A DNA stretch of 64,000 bases from Yoonia maricola (GCF_002797915.1 NZ_PGTY01000002.1:398501-462500); one strand, 5' to 3'; shown: positions 44,357-53,121, numbered from the stretch's first letter. Numbers and translations: made by a program. The notes: generated by a model not told the origin, from the letters alone.

Positions 44357-45553
44357 TTACTGCGCGCGAACGTATCTTTCCGCCAGCAGGCGGATGAAAC
44401 CCTGCCCACCTTGGTATTGCCGCACACCGATAATATAGGTGCCAGCCTGCAAACGCGCGGCGACCAGGCTATCCAACCCGTCACCATAATCATCGCTCAG
44501 ACCCACCTGACGCCCCAGATCATCATAGACCACCAGCCAAGGGTCGCTATTGCCATTGGCAATCGCCTCAACCACCAAAAGGCCTGCATCTTCAAAACCG
44601 ATGCTGAACCACGTCACGTCTTCGGTTGCTTGTACGTCTTGACGCACACGGGACGTTAGCACACCCAGATCAGTCACAGGGATGCTGCCATCAAGGGGCG
44701 GGGCGGCTTCACCGCGGGCATAAAGGCTTCTGAGGGCTTCTGCCGCGTCATATTCGTTGATGCTGACGGTGATGGGCAGGCTGTCGTCATTCAACGACGT
44801 CACAGCCAGACAGTAAGTGCCGGCGGCCAGACCATCGGTAAGGTCGAGGCGAGAGTTCAAGCCATCATAGTCATCGTTTTCGTCGATATAGATCTCGCCC
44901 GGACCGTAAAGCGTAATCACAGGATCAGCGGATTCGTTTTCGGCAGTGATGGTGATCGGGGTCTGGGTCTCAAGTTCGAAACTCCAGAATGGGGTGTCAT
45001 CAACCGAGGCCGAAACGCTGCTGCCAAGCGCACCATAGGGGACCGCACTCTCGCAGCTGCCCGAAGGGTCATTGCTGCTGCCCGCATCAATGCCGTCCGT
45101 CAGTGGTTCGTGCTCTTGCCGTCCGATCCGCACAAAGGCCGTCATTGGGCCGCCGTCATAGCTGCGCATCGACATGCAATATGTGCCTGCATCCAATGTG
45201 GTTTCCGCACGCGAGGCGGCATTGCCGCCGGAATCATCGTCTGACAGGATGATCTCTCCGGTGCTGTCGAGCAAATCAATGATCGGATCACCAGAGCCGC
45301 GTCCTGCGGCCTCAACCCGTACGTCGGTGGGACCGCTCAGGGTAAACAAGGACACATATTCATTGCCCCCTAGCACCAAGGCCATTTGTTCGCGGTAAAC
45401 ATCCGCTGTGGTGATGTCAGAGCTGGCTTCATCTCCGCCGATCCATTGGCCGCTATCACCAAAGCCGCCGCAGATATCTTGGGCAACGGCAGGGGCAGCC
45501 ACGCCAAGCATCAACGCGGCAATGACCGTTGTTTTGAGGGGGAAGCGTGTCAT
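44357..45553 (-). CDS. Secreted protein with three PPC-like repeats
   Basis: A 398-residue protein with a signal peptide (KTTVIAALMLGVAAPAVAQ). Three similar beta-rich modules follow, each with an aspartate-rich turn and a GTYC/GTYI strand: DPIIDLLDSTGEIILSDDD then AGTYCMSMRSYD; DPVITLYGPGEIYIDENDD then AGTYCLAVTSL; DPWLVVYDDLGRQVGLSDD then AGTYIIGVRQY. This matches the pre-peptidase C-terminal (PPC) pattern, but no peptidase domain is attached. The turns could bind calcium. Very low basic content suits an exported protein. Its role is unknown. Confidence 0.78.
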   Translation of the reverse strand: MTRFPLKTTVIAALMLGVAAPAVAQDICGGFGDSGQWIGGDEASSDITTADVYREQMALVLGGNEYVSLFTLSGPTDVRVEAAGRGSGDPIIDLLDSTGEIILSDDDSGGNAASRAETTLDAGTYCMSMRSYDGGPMTAFVRIGRQEHEPLTDGIDAGSSNDPSGSCESAVPYGALGSSVSASVDDTPFWSFELETQTPITITAENESADPVITLYGPGEIYIDENDDYDGLNSRLDLTDGLAAGTYCLAVTSLNDDSLPITVSINEYDAAEALRSLYARGEAAPPLDGSIPVTDLGVLTSRVRQDVQATEDVTWFSIGFEDAGLLVVEAIANGNSDPWLVVYDDLGRQVGLSDDYGDGLDSLVAARLQAGTYIIGVRQYQGGQGFIRLLAERYVRAQ

Positions 45554-45670
45554 GGGGGCGGGTCCTTTATCTTTGCACCTAATACGTTAGCGGGCAGGGT
45601 AACGTGACTGTGACAACATTGGCTAGGGCTGATCGCAGAAAGTCGTGAAAACCTGACCATTTATCCGTGC

Positions 45671-46858
45671 TTAAGGTTTGCCGAATTTTGAATGCCACAA
45701 CGGGATTCGGGCGGCGTCGCGGGCTTCATAGGCCGCGATGGCGGCATCAAGGTCAGCGTTTGGATCAAGCGGCGCATCCTGTCCAATGCGGGTCATCTGC
45801 TGGGTATACCAAGCGGTGATGCCGCCTTCGGGTGGGTCGGTGAACCGTGGAAAGGAAGTGCCAGAGCCGTTGTTGCGCCATGTGTCAGGCAGGCTGGGGT
45901 CCAGAATGAAAGCGCGGGCCAGACCGATCATTTCTGCAGTGCCCGCCGTCAAGATATCCATGGCTTGTTCACGTGTCTTAATCCCACCGGTGAGCATCAG
46001 CGGCTTGTCGGTCTTTTTGCGGGCCGCACGACAGAAGTCCGCAAAATACGGCCCTTTACCGCCGCTATCGGATGCGGATTTGGCACCGGGGAAATAGGTG
46101 CCGCCACTGATATCGATCATATCGATGGATGTCTGATCCAGCATTTGGACGACCTTGAGCGCTTCGGCCGCGGTCAAGCCACCCTCCAGTTGATCGGTTG
46201 CATTCAGCTTGACGATGACGGGCAAGGCCGGCCCGACAGCATCGCGCACCGCATCAACGACGTCATGCAGCAGACGGGCGCGGTTGTGCAGGCTGCCGCC
46301 ATAGGCATCGTCGCGCTTGTTGAAAAGCGGAGAGAGGAATTGGCTGAGCAGAAAACCATGGGCCGCATGGATCTGGACGCCACCAAAACCGACCCACTTG
46401 GCCTGTTGCGCGGTTTTTGCAAACTGCGCGGGCAGGGCGCGGATATCGTCGCGGGTGAATGCTTCACAGACTAAACCGGGCAGTGACAGCGCACTTGGCC
46501 CTTTAGGGCTGCCAATAGGCGGATGTGTCATTGCACCTGCATGGCCCAATTGGGCGAACAGCAGGGCACCGTTTTGTGCGCCACGCTGTGTCAGTGTGCG
46601 TAACTTGGCCTGATCAGACCGCGGCCCAAGAACCAGATTGCCGGGTTTTTCTGCCGCATGGGGGTCGCCTTGGACTTCACCAATGATAGTCAGTGCGGCC
46701 CCGCCCATCGCCCAGCGTTCGTATAGTCTGATTTGTTCAGGGGTAGGGTCGCCGCAACCGTCGCCGAGGGAATCTGACATGGCCGATTTGGCAAGGCGGT
46801 TTTTGAGAGTGACACCGCAAGGCAGGGTCAGCGGTGCAAAAAGAGGGTCGGTTTGCAT
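45671..46858 (-). CDS. NADH:flavin oxidoreductase (old yellow enzyme family)
   Basis: A 395-residue FMN TIM-barrel oxidoreductase. It begins PLTLPCGVTLKNRLAKSAMS, has the catalytic-face segment QIHAAHGFLLSQFLSPLFN and the signature DDAYGGSLHNRARLL, and ends with MLTGGIKTREQAMD for phosphate binding. No C-terminal iron-sulphur or dinucleotide domain is present, so it is a single-domain ene-reductase type rather than a dienoyl-CoA reductase. The substrate is unknown. A palindromic repeat lies 24 bp before its start. Confidence 0.9.
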   Translation of the reverse strand: MQTDPLFAPLTLPCGVTLKNRLAKSAMSDSLGDGCGDPTPEQIRLYERWAMGGAALTIIGEVQGDPHAAEKPGNLVLGPRSDQAKLRTLTQRGAQNGALLFAQLGHAGAMTHPPIGSPKGPSALSLPGLVCEAFTRDDIRALPAQFAKTAQQAKWVGFGGVQIHAAHGFLLSQFLSPLFNKRDDAYGGSLHNRARLLHDVVDAVRDAVGPALPVIVKLNATDQLEGGLTAAEALKVVQMLDQTSIDMIDISGGTYFPGAKSASDSGGKGPYFADFCRAARKKTDKPLMLTGGIKTREQAMDILTAGTAEMIGLARAFILDPSLPDTWRNNGSGTSFPRFTDPPEGGITAWYTQQMTRIGQDAPLDPNADLDAAIAAYEARDAARIPLWHSKFGKP

Positions 46859-46881
46859 GTGAGTGTCGCCCGTGGCGTCAG

Positions 46882-46907
46882 GTAAGGTGGATCATGATCC
46901 ACCTTAC
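46882..46907. repeat. 26-bp palindromic repeat, copy 1
   Basis: A perfect 12-bp inverted repeat, GTAAGGTGGATC then AT then GATCCACCTTAC. The same element, with one changed base per arm and a different centre, occurs at 51285-51310, so it looks like a dispersed extragenic palindrome. Confidence 0.85.
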
Positions 46908-46931
46908 GCGCAGCAAACAATCCTGAAAACG

Positions 46932-46961
46932 AAAAAGGGCTGCGCCAGCTGCACAACCCTT
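46932..46961 (-). terminator. Intrinsic terminator of rpmJ
   Basis: On the minus strand an 11-bp stem (AAGGGTTGTGC / GCGCAGCCCTT, two G-U pairs) with an AGCTG loop runs into TTTTT. It lies about 25 bases after the rpmJ stop. Confidence 0.85.
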
Positions 46962-46985
46962 CTCGATAATTCTGCTTATTAGATT

Positions 46986-47111
46986 TCAGCCCTGACGGGC
47001 CTTAAACCGGCGTTGCGTCTTGTTGATCACATAGACGCGGCCCTTACGGCGGACGATGCGGCAATCGCGATGACGCTGCTTGAGCGAGCGGAGGGAGTTA
47101 CGTACCTTCAT
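46986..47111 (-). CDS. rpmJ: 50S ribosomal protein L36
   Basis: A 41-residue, very basic protein too short for most ORF lists. It reads [20 protein letters not shown], then a [23 protein letters not shown] end. This is the longer, cysteine-poor (zinc-independent) L36 type common in alphaproteobacteria: of the four zinc ligands only one Cys remains. The ATG at 47111 has AAGGAAA upstream, and a strong terminator follows. It is a single-gene unit near the tRNA-Val gene on the same strand. Confidence 0.95.
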   Translation of the reverse strand: MKVRNSLRSLKQRHRDCRIVRRKGRVYVINKTQRRFKARQG

Positions 47112-47193
47112 GGTCGTTTTCCTTCATGTCACGGCGCGCATTGCGCCTTGGGTTACAGTTTCATCCCGGTTCAGCCCCGGAACGGCGAATTCA

Positions 47194-47268
47194 TGGTGGA
47201 CGATACTGGGATCGAACCAGTGACCCCTTCGATGTCAACGAAGTGCTCTACCGCTGAGCTAATCATCC
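47194..47268 (-). tRNA. tRNA-Val (GAC)
   Basis: A 75-base tRNA on the minus strand. The acceptor stem GGATGAT pairs with ATCGTCC (one G-U), and the 3' CCA is encoded. The D-arm holds TAGCTCAGCGGTAGAGCA. The anticodon arm CTTCG-TTGACAT-CGAAG gives anticodon GAC (valine). The T-arm holds GGTTCGATCC. Confidence 0.96.
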
Positions 47269-47413
47269 ATGTCGTCTGCGTTTCACCATCGTCCCATAAC
47301 GAAATAGGACGCGGGGCGAACCGCGTCAGTCGTGCGGTCTATAAAAGGAGTCGAGAAAGGGATCAAGGGCTTTTGGTAATTTCCCAAAACGCGCTATCTA
47401 AGGACAAGAAGGA

Positions 47414-48286
47414 ATGCAAATCGTGCTTGAAACTGCTTACAGCCTCACCCGTCCTGATGCCCGCACCACCAGCGTGGTCTTTGCCTCTCCGCACAGTGGG
47501 CGCGATTATCCTGCATCCTTTATGCGGCGTGCCGTTTTGAATGCAAGCGAGATCCGGTCGTCCGAGGATGCATTCGTGGATCAGCTGTTCGCGGCCGTGC
47601 CATCCTATGGTGCGCCGCTTTTGACGGCAAAGGCACCGCGCGCCTATGTCGATCTGAATAGAGGTGCGGATGAGCTTGATTCTGCCTTGATCGAAGGGGT
47701 GCGCCGCGCCGCGCACAACCCGCGTATCGCCAGCGGCCTTGGGGTGATCCCGCGTGTCGTGGCCAATGGTCGCCAGATTTATCGCGGCAAGCTAACCCTG
47801 ATTGAGGCCCATCAGCGTATCGCGCAATACTGGCGTCCCTATCATGATCAATTGCAGACATTGCTGGATGAAAGCAGCAATACTTTCGGCGAGGCAATTC
47901 TAATCGATTGCCACTCTATGCCCCATGAAGCGCTCGAGAATGTAGGCCCGCCCGGCAGCGCCCGTCCGGATGTGGTTTTGGGGGATCGGTTCGGAGCGAC
48001 CGCAGCAAGCTCAATTGTGGAACAGATCGAAGCCGCGCTTGCCAGCGCTGGCCTGCGGGTTGCCCGTAACATGCCATTCGCAGGGGCCTTTATCACCCAG
48101 CATTACGGTCGCCCCGCCCGTCAGCAACACGCCATACAGATCGAGATTGACCGCGCACTCTATATGAACGAACGCACGCTTGAGCCCAATGAGAGCTTTG
48201 AAAGCTTCAAGACTCTTCTGACCGGTGTGATTGCTGAGATTGCCGATATTGGGCGGGCCGATGAGCAGAAGATTGCGGCTGAGTAA
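47414..48286 (+). CDS. N-formylglutamate amidohydrolase
   Basis: A 290-residue FGase-family metalloamidase. VFASPHSGRDYPASF carries the first metal ligand region, DLNRGADELDSALIEG the conserved Asp/Asn and Asp cluster, and LIDCHSMPHEA the later ligands. ITQHYGRPARQQHAIQIEID fits the C-terminal part. In the classical pathway it releases formate from N-formylglutamate at the end of histidine breakdown, but no hut genes lie nearby, so another N-acyl amino acid may be the substrate. The start has AAGGA 3-4 bases upstream. Confidence 0.88.
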   Translation: MQIVLETAYSLTRPDARTTSVVFASPHSGRDYPASFMRRAVLNASEIRSSEDAFVDQLFAAVPSYGAPLLTAKAPRAYVDLNRGADELDSALIEGVRRAAHNPRIASGLGVIPRVVANGRQIYRGKLTLIEAHQRIAQYWRPYHDQLQTLLDESSNTFGEAILIDCHSMPHEALENVGPPGSARPDVVLGDRFGATAASSIVEQIEAALASAGLRVARNMPFAGAFITQHYGRPARQQHAIQIEIDRALYMNERTLEPNESFESFKTLLTGVIAEIADIGRADEQKIAAE

Positions 48287-48299
48287 GGACCAGCCAATT

Positions 48300-48884
48300 T
48301 CAAGCCGTTTCAGAAAGCCGTTTCACGTCCGCAGCAAGGTCGTCGGCGATTGAAATAGCGTCCGCTTTGTTCCGTTCTGCCGTAACCCGGAGCCCCAGTA
48401 AATCAGACTGATACTTCCGCGCCAGCTTTTGCGGATCATGCATTTTGCCAATATCGCCTTGTGCTTGCGCTTGTGCAAAAAGAGCGGCGAATTGCGCTTC
48501 CATTTTTGTGAGATTCTTGTCGGCCTTTCTTGCAAGCGGGTGGTTGCGGGCCTGTAGTTCCAGATAGGTCTTCGACAGCATGCATGCCTTTGCGGGCGCG
48601 TCGTCATTCGTGATCACGTGGGCCGGGAACTGTTGGAGGGCCTGAAGTGGTCCTAGTTTTGCGGCCAATGCACCCAGACGAGCAGCGCCATCGCTGGCAT
48701 ATTTGTCCAATGCCAATTCAAAGAGCGCGTCTTTTGATCCGAAGGCTGCGTAAAAGCTGCCCGGCTTCATTTGCAGAGCGGCTTCGAGATCTTTCAATGA
48801 CGTACCCGCCCATCCGTGCTGCCAAAAGAGATCACGGGCGCGTTCAATCAGGTCGTCGCGGTCATAATTGGGCCTGCGTGGCAT
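48300..48884 (-). CDS. TetR-family transcriptional regulator
   Basis: A 194-residue repressor-type regulator with an N-terminal helix-turn-helix (LFWQHGWAGTSLKDLEAALQ, then MKPGSFYAAFGSKDALFE), close to the family of stress- and oxidoreductase-linked TetR proteins. The C-terminal ligand domain is all helical. The ATG at 48884 is preferred over one at 48914, because the longer form would run into the operator. It is divergent from the AhpD-like gene, with two palindromic operators between. Confidence 0.9.
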   Translation of the reverse strand: MPRRPNYDRDDLIERARDLFWQHGWAGTSLKDLEAALQMKPGSFYAAFGSKDALFELALDKYASDGAARLGALAAKLGPLQALQQFPAHVITNDDAPAKACMLSKTYLELQARNHPLARKADKNLTKMEAQFAALFAQAQAQGDIGKMHDPQKLARKYQSDLLGLRVTAERNKADAISIADDLAADVKRLSETA

Positions 48885-48898
48885 GTGTTCACCATTAT

Positions 48899-48938
48899 TT
48901 GAGCGATTGCTCAATTATATACTTGAGTGATCACTCAA
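48899..48938. promoter_or_regulatory. Two TetR-type operators between divergent genes
   Basis: TTGAGCGATTGCTCAA (48899-48914) and the fully symmetric TTGAGTGATCACTCAA (48923-48938) have centres 24 bp apart. They share TTGAGnGA and lie between the divergent TetR and AhpD-like genes, as expected for an autoregulated repressor. Confidence 0.85.
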
Positions 48939-48986
48939 TAAACCCTAAATGTGGGCTTGTCACAAAAACCCAAAAGGACCACGCCC

Positions 48987-49553
48987 ATGTCATTCCCATC
49001 CCACGATCTTGAATCAGCCCCCGAAGCCTCCAAGCCACTGCTTGAAAACTCACAAAAGGCTTTTGGCCGTCTCCCCGGCCTCCATAAAGTGCTGGCAGAA
49101 AGCCCGCAGGCCTATGAGGGCTATCAACTGCTGCACAAACTGTTCACTGAGACAGATTTTGATGCGGATGAGCTAACGGTGGTCTGGCAATCCATCAATG
49201 TGGAGCATGAATGCCACTACTGCGTGCCAGCGCACACTGGCATTGCCAAGATGATGAAGGTTTCGGACGACATCAGCGACGCTCTGCGTAACGAAACGCC
49301 GTTACCATCCACCAAACTGGAGGCGTTGCGTACTTTTACCGTGCAAATGGTGCGGGCCCGCGGCAACGTCACCCAAGCGCAAATGGATACATTCTTTGCC
49401 GCAGGTTATGGTTACCGCGCGGTGCTGGATGTGATCTTGGGCTTGGCTCAAAAGACGATGTCTAACTACATCAATCATGTCGCGCAGACGCCTGTGGACG
49501 AGGTGTTCCACCCACTGTTGTGGAAACGTGGCGACACACCGTTGAGCGTTTAA
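48987..49553 (+). CDS. Carboxymuconolactone decarboxylase/AhpD-like protein
   Basis: A 188-residue CMD-family protein with the redox-type motif EHECHYCVPAH (Cys-x2-Cys-x3-His with an upstream Glu), the proton-relay arrangement of AhpD alkylhydroperoxidase-like proteins. Helical segments KLEALRTFTVQMVRARG and AVLDVILGLAQKTMSNYINH fit the fold. The ATG at 48987 has AAAAGGACC upstream. It is controlled, by position, by the adjacent TetR regulator through two operators, which suggests induction by an electrophile or oxidant. Confidence 0.87.
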   Translation: MSFPSHDLESAPEASKPLLENSQKAFGRLPGLHKVLAESPQAYEGYQLLHKLFTETDFDADELTVVWQSINVEHECHYCVPAHTGIAKMMKVSDDISDALRNETPLPSTKLEALRTFTVQMVRARGNVTQAQMDTFFAAGYGYRAVLDVILGLAQKTMSNYINHVAQTPVDEVFHPLLWKRGDTPLSV

Positions 49554-49574
49554 GAACTTATCGGCGCCCTCCTG

Positions 49575-51098
49575 TTAAGGCGGCGAGGGCGTCATCTCCT
49601 GCGCCAGGAACGCCTCCGGGTCATCCACTTCGACCAGTCGTTTGCGAATGATCTGCCAGAAGCGATTGCCCACATTGCGCAGAAAACTCCGGTCGTGACT
49701 GACCAGCAGGCAGGTCGCGCCATGGCTGATCAATTCATCCTCCAAGGCTTCCTGCCCTTCGATATCGAGGTGGTTTGTCGGTTCGTCGAGAAGATAGAAG
49801 TTTGGCTGTTTGAGGCGCAAAATCAGCATCGCCAACCGGGCCTTCTGCCCACCTGAGAGCGCGCCGATCTTTGTGTCCTGCATTTGAATACTCACCCCTG
49901 CACCAGCTAGCAGGCCTCTCGCGCGTTGGTCGCCGACGTCGAATTGACCGGCGACTGCTGTCATCGGCGTATCGGCATCGTCCAACTGGCTGAGATGTTG
50001 GTCGGAATAGCCCATCGCGACCGTTGCCGCACTTTTCACACCAGCGACTTCGCCAGACACGGCGCGATGGATCAGTTTGACAAGCTGGGTCTTACCTGTC
50101 CCATTCGAGCCCAGCAAAACGACGCGATCACCTCGATTGATCCACTTCTTGCCGGTGGTATAAAGCAGGCTCTCGTTAGGGGTTGTCACAGCTACATCAT
50201 CCAGCGCGATCAAGGCCGTGGCATGTGTGCCGCTGTTGGTCAGCTTGATATCGCCTGCGCCACGCTCTTGATGGGCGGGTTTGGCCGCCGCCTCGATCTT
50301 GGCAGCGCGCTCGCTGAGTTGCTTGGTCTTGATGACCAGCAGGTCAGAGCCCGAGTTGATCCCGATGTTTTTGAGTTTTGCGGCTTGTTTGCGCAACTGC
50401 TGCGCCTTGTTCAGGTCATTGGCAAAGCGGCGTTCGTCAGCGTCGTCTGCTTCGGTCAAAGCTTCGCGTGCTTGGCTGAATGGGAGTTGAAAAACCCTGC
50501 TGCGTTCGGCCCGGAGAAAGAGCGTGCGATTGGTTGTGGCATCAAGGAAAGCGCGGTCATGGCTGGTGATGATCACGGGGGTATCGCGGGGGAGGGCGCC
50601 CAGCCAGTCTTGCAGCAGGCCGATGCGGTGCAGATCAAGATGGTTGGTGGGTTCGTCCAACAGAAGGATATCAGGCTCCATGATCCAGGCGGCTGCTAAC
50701 AAAGCGATGCGTTGCCAACCGCCGCTCAACCCGGCCATTGGTTTTTGTTGAAGGTCGTAGGGCACTTTCAAATCATCCAGCACCACATCCACACGCCAGC
50801 TTTCATAGTCGGCCTGATCCTGCGGGAGGGCGGCGAGGACTATCTCGTAAAGGGTGCGTTGTTGCGCGGAGGCCGGGACGTATTGCGCGACGTACCCTAC
50901 GCGCAGACCGCGTGCGCGGGTGATGTCGCCTGTCGCGTGCTCAAAAATGCCTGCAATACAGCCCATCAATGTGGACTTGCCGCGCCCGTTTGCAGCGACC
51001 AAGCCGATACGGTCGCCTTTGGAAATGGTGAGGTTAAGGTCAGTGAAAAGTGGGTCGCCCAAGGTCACGCCAAGGGCATTGATATTGATGATGGTCAT
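49575..51098 (-). CDS. ABC-F family ATPase
   Basis: A 507-residue soluble protein with two ABC domains and no membrane part. Walker A motifs are VAANGRGKSTLMG and LLGSNGTGKTQLVK; signatures are LSGGWQRIALLAA and LSGGQKARLAML; Walker B segments are ILLLDEPTNHLDLHR and FYLLDEPTNHLDIEG. A charged linker (ANDLNKAQQLRKQAAKLKN) joins them. ABC-F proteins act on ribosomes (translation factors or antibiotic protection). No close neighbour suggests a resistance role. Confidence 0.9.
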   Translation of the reverse strand: MTIININALGVTLGDPLFTDLNLTISKGDRIGLVAANGRGKSTLMGCIAGIFEHATGDITRARGLRVGYVAQYVPASAQQRTLYEIVLAALPQDQADYESWRVDVVLDDLKVPYDLQQKPMAGLSGGWQRIALLAAAWIMEPDILLLDEPTNHLDLHRIGLLQDWLGALPRDTPVIITSHDRAFLDATTNRTLFLRAERSRVFQLPFSQAREALTEADDADERRFANDLNKAQQLRKQAAKLKNIGINSGSDLLVIKTKQLSERAAKIEAAAKPAHQERGAGDIKLTNSGTHATALIALDDVAVTTPNESLLYTTGKKWINRGDRVVLLGSNGTGKTQLVKLIHRAVSGEVAGVKSAATVAMGYSDQHLSQLDDADTPMTAVAGQFDVGDQRARGLLAGAGVSIQMQDTKIGALSGGQKARLAMLILRLKQPNFYLLDEPTNHLDIEGQEALEDELISHGATCLLVSHDRSFLRNVGNRFWQIIRKRLVEVDDPEAFLAQEMTPSPP

Positions 51099-51284
51099 AA
51101 GAGGTCTCAGTCACGTCGAAAGGGTGCCGCACGCGGCATCTGGGCAGATCGTGAACTGATCAGCCCTGCAAAACGGATTTACAGGGCGTGGCGGGGGCCA
51201 TGCTGAAGGCGACGGATGATACGCATGCTCAGCACTGTCCTCCTGTTGTTGATGTGACCTTTGGAAGAACCGTATGTCCAGCAT

Positions 51285-51310
51285 GTAAGGTGGGTCAAGA
51301 CCCACCTTAC
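51285..51310. repeat. 26-bp palindromic repeat, copy 2 (also possible dinB terminator)
   Basis: A perfect 12-bp inverted repeat, GTAAGGTGGGTC then AA then GACCCACCTTAC. It is nearly identical to the element at 46882-46907. It lies 3 bases after the dinB stop and may help end that transcript, though there is no T-run. Confidence 0.85.
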
Positions 51311-51313
51311 CTT

Positions 51314-52567
51314 TCAGCGAAGTGCGCGCCCTTTGATAATGGCATCCTTGCCAAACCTCTCTCTGATCTTGTCAGCGGCCCTTTCCGCTTCCATCCGTTT
51401 TTGTGCGCCGGGGTCCAGAAGATCACCTTCCCGGTCCGCATGCGCGTCGGACGTGATCTCTGACAGGCCGACGCCCAGCAGGCGAAACGGTCCGCGATTG
51501 CTGACCTGATCGAACAGACCGCGCGCCGTCCGATAGACTGTGTCGGCGATCTGGGTCGGGTGGTGCAGACTTTGCCTTTTCGAGATCAGTTTGAAATCAG
51601 AAGTCTTGAGTTTCAGGGTGACAACCCGCCCCGCTTTATCCTTGGCCTTGGCCCGCGCGCTGACCTTTTCGGCCATCCGCCAAAGATGACCATCAAGGAT
51701 ATCCACATCACCAGTGTCTTCGTTGAAAGTTGTTTCATTCGAGAGCGTCTTGACCGGGCTGTGGGGTGAAATGCGCCGTCCGTCTTCGCCGCGTGCAAGG
51801 CTGTAAAGCCGCTCACCCATCCCACCAAAACGGTCATGCAAATCGCGCCGGTCCCAGCGCAACAGGTCATCAAAGGTACGGATGCCCGCATTGTTAAGGC
51901 TGGTTTGTGCGGCCGGGCCGATGCCCCAAATCAGGCGCACCGATTTGGGGCGCAGGAAGGCTGTCGTTTCCTCCTTCCCGATGATTGAGAAACCGCGCGG
52001 TTTATCGAGATCGGAGGCGACTTTGGCGAGAAATTTATTGTGGCTGAGGCCGATGGACCCTGTCAGCCCCAATTCATCCTTCATCCGCCTGATCAACCGT
52101 GCCAGCATCACCGCCGGTGGGGCATGGTGGAGACGTTCGGTTCCTGTAAGGTCCATGAAGGCTTCGTCTAACGATAGCGGCTCGACCAATGGGGTCAGCT
52201 CATCCATCATTTCGCGGATAGCTTTGGAGGCTTTCACATACGCATCGAAGTTCGGGCGTATGACCACAGCTTCGGGGCAGAGTTTCAGCGCCTTGAACAT
52301 CGGCATCGCGGATTTCACGCCTTTTATCCGCGCAACATAGCAAGCAGTCGACACCACCCCCCGCCGTCCGCCCCCGATAATCACAGGTTTATCGGCCAGC
52401 TCCGGGTTGTCGCGCTTTTCGACAGAGGCATAGAACGCATCACAATCCATGTGGGCGATGCTCAGGTTGAACAATTCCGGGTGCCGCGTCACCCTTGGGC
52501 TGCGGCATTGCGGACAACGCGGCTCATCGTCGAAGGTGGTCAGGCAATCACGGCAAATGGCGGGCAT
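51314..52567 (-). CDS. dinB: DNA polymerase IV with N-terminal zinc ribbon
   Basis: A 417-residue Y-family translesion polymerase. The catalytic acids lie in AHMDCDAFYASVEKRD and EPLSLDEAFMDLTG; helix-hairpin-helix and little-finger regions follow (IWGIGPAAQTSLNNAGI; GRVVTLKLKTSDFKL). Before the polymerase core is a 30-residue extension with paired cysteines, CRDCLTTFDDEPRCPQC, a likely zinc ribbon absent from E. coli Pol IV. The ATG at 52567 is chosen; a GTG at 52600 would add 11 residues. No clamp-binding QxxLF tail is obvious. Confidence 0.92.
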   Translation of the reverse strand: MPAICRDCLTTFDDEPRCPQCRSPRVTRHPELFNLSIAHMDCDAFYASVEKRDNPELADKPVIIGGGRRGVVSTACYVARIKGVKSAMPMFKALKLCPEAVVIRPNFDAYVKASKAIREMMDELTPLVEPLSLDEAFMDLTGTERLHHAPPAVMLARLIRRMKDELGLTGSIGLSHNKFLAKVASDLDKPRGFSIIGKEETTAFLRPKSVRLIWGIGPAAQTSLNNAGIRTFDDLLRWDRRDLHDRFGGMGERLYSLARGEDGRRISPHSPVKTLSNETTFNEDTGDVDILDGHLWRMAEKVSARAKAKDKAGRVVTLKLKTSDFKLISKRQSLHHPTQIADTVYRTARGLFDQVSNRGPFRLLGVGLSEITSDAHADREGDLLDPGAQKRMEAERAADKIRERFGKDAIIKGRALR

Positions 52568-52683
52568 GGAGATAAGATATGACGCCGCGATGGTGGACAC
52601 AACGGACAGATGCCGATGCTTTTTGCGCGGTCAGGAGCCTCCGGCGGGAGTTTTTGGGCCAAGATGAAGATGGGAGCTGAGCG

Positions 52684-53121
52684 ATGTTGACCCAAGGGCC
52701 GCATGATGGGGCAAAGGTTGCGCTGTTTTTGGGTGATCATTTGATCAGTATCCTGCGCGATGACTTTGACCATATCTCTTATCCGAATCTATGGGATCTG
52801 CCAGGCGGTGGGCGCGATGCCGGTGAAACCGCGTTTGAAACGGTGGCCCGTGAGGTGCGTGAAGAGCTTGGTTTGATCCTGCCAGCTGATGCGGTGCTGT
52901 GGGAAAGTGCCTTTCCTGCGAATGATGGTCTTGGCAAATGGGTGGCTTTCTTTGTCGCACAGTTGCCGACGGTGGCTGTCAACGATGTTGTCCTTGGCGA
53001 TGAAGGCCAACGCTGGGCGCTTTATGATCTACACACTTTTATCGGCTTGCCTAACCGCGTGCCGTCTTATGGCACCCGCTTGCGGCGCTGGATGGCAGAG
53101 GCCGGCGAGCTTGGGGTGTAA
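52684..53121 (+). CDS. Nudix hydrolase
   Basis: A 145-residue enzyme with a complete Nudix box (GGGRDAGETAFETVAREVRE followed by ELGL), so it should cleave a nucleoside diphosphate linked to another group, with Mg or Mn. The N-terminal segment HLISILRDDFDHISYPNLWD forms the usual first strands. The substrate cannot be predicted. It lies between dinB and the glycine riboswitch, with AGCTGAGCG upstream as a weak ribosome site. It is divergent from dinB with about a 116-bp gap. Confidence 0.9.
   Translation: MLTQGPHDGAKVALFLGDHLISILRDDFDHISYPNLWDLPGGGRDAGETAFETVAREVREELGLILPADAVLWESAFPANDGLGKWVAFFVAQLPTVAVNDVVLGDEGQRWALYDLHTFIGLPNRVPSYGTRLRRWMAEAGELGV

Noticed and set aside
46859..47413. 175-codon plus-strand frame over rpmJ and the tRNA
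   Set aside because: It reads through antisense rpmJ and tRNA-Val, both clear genes on the other strand.
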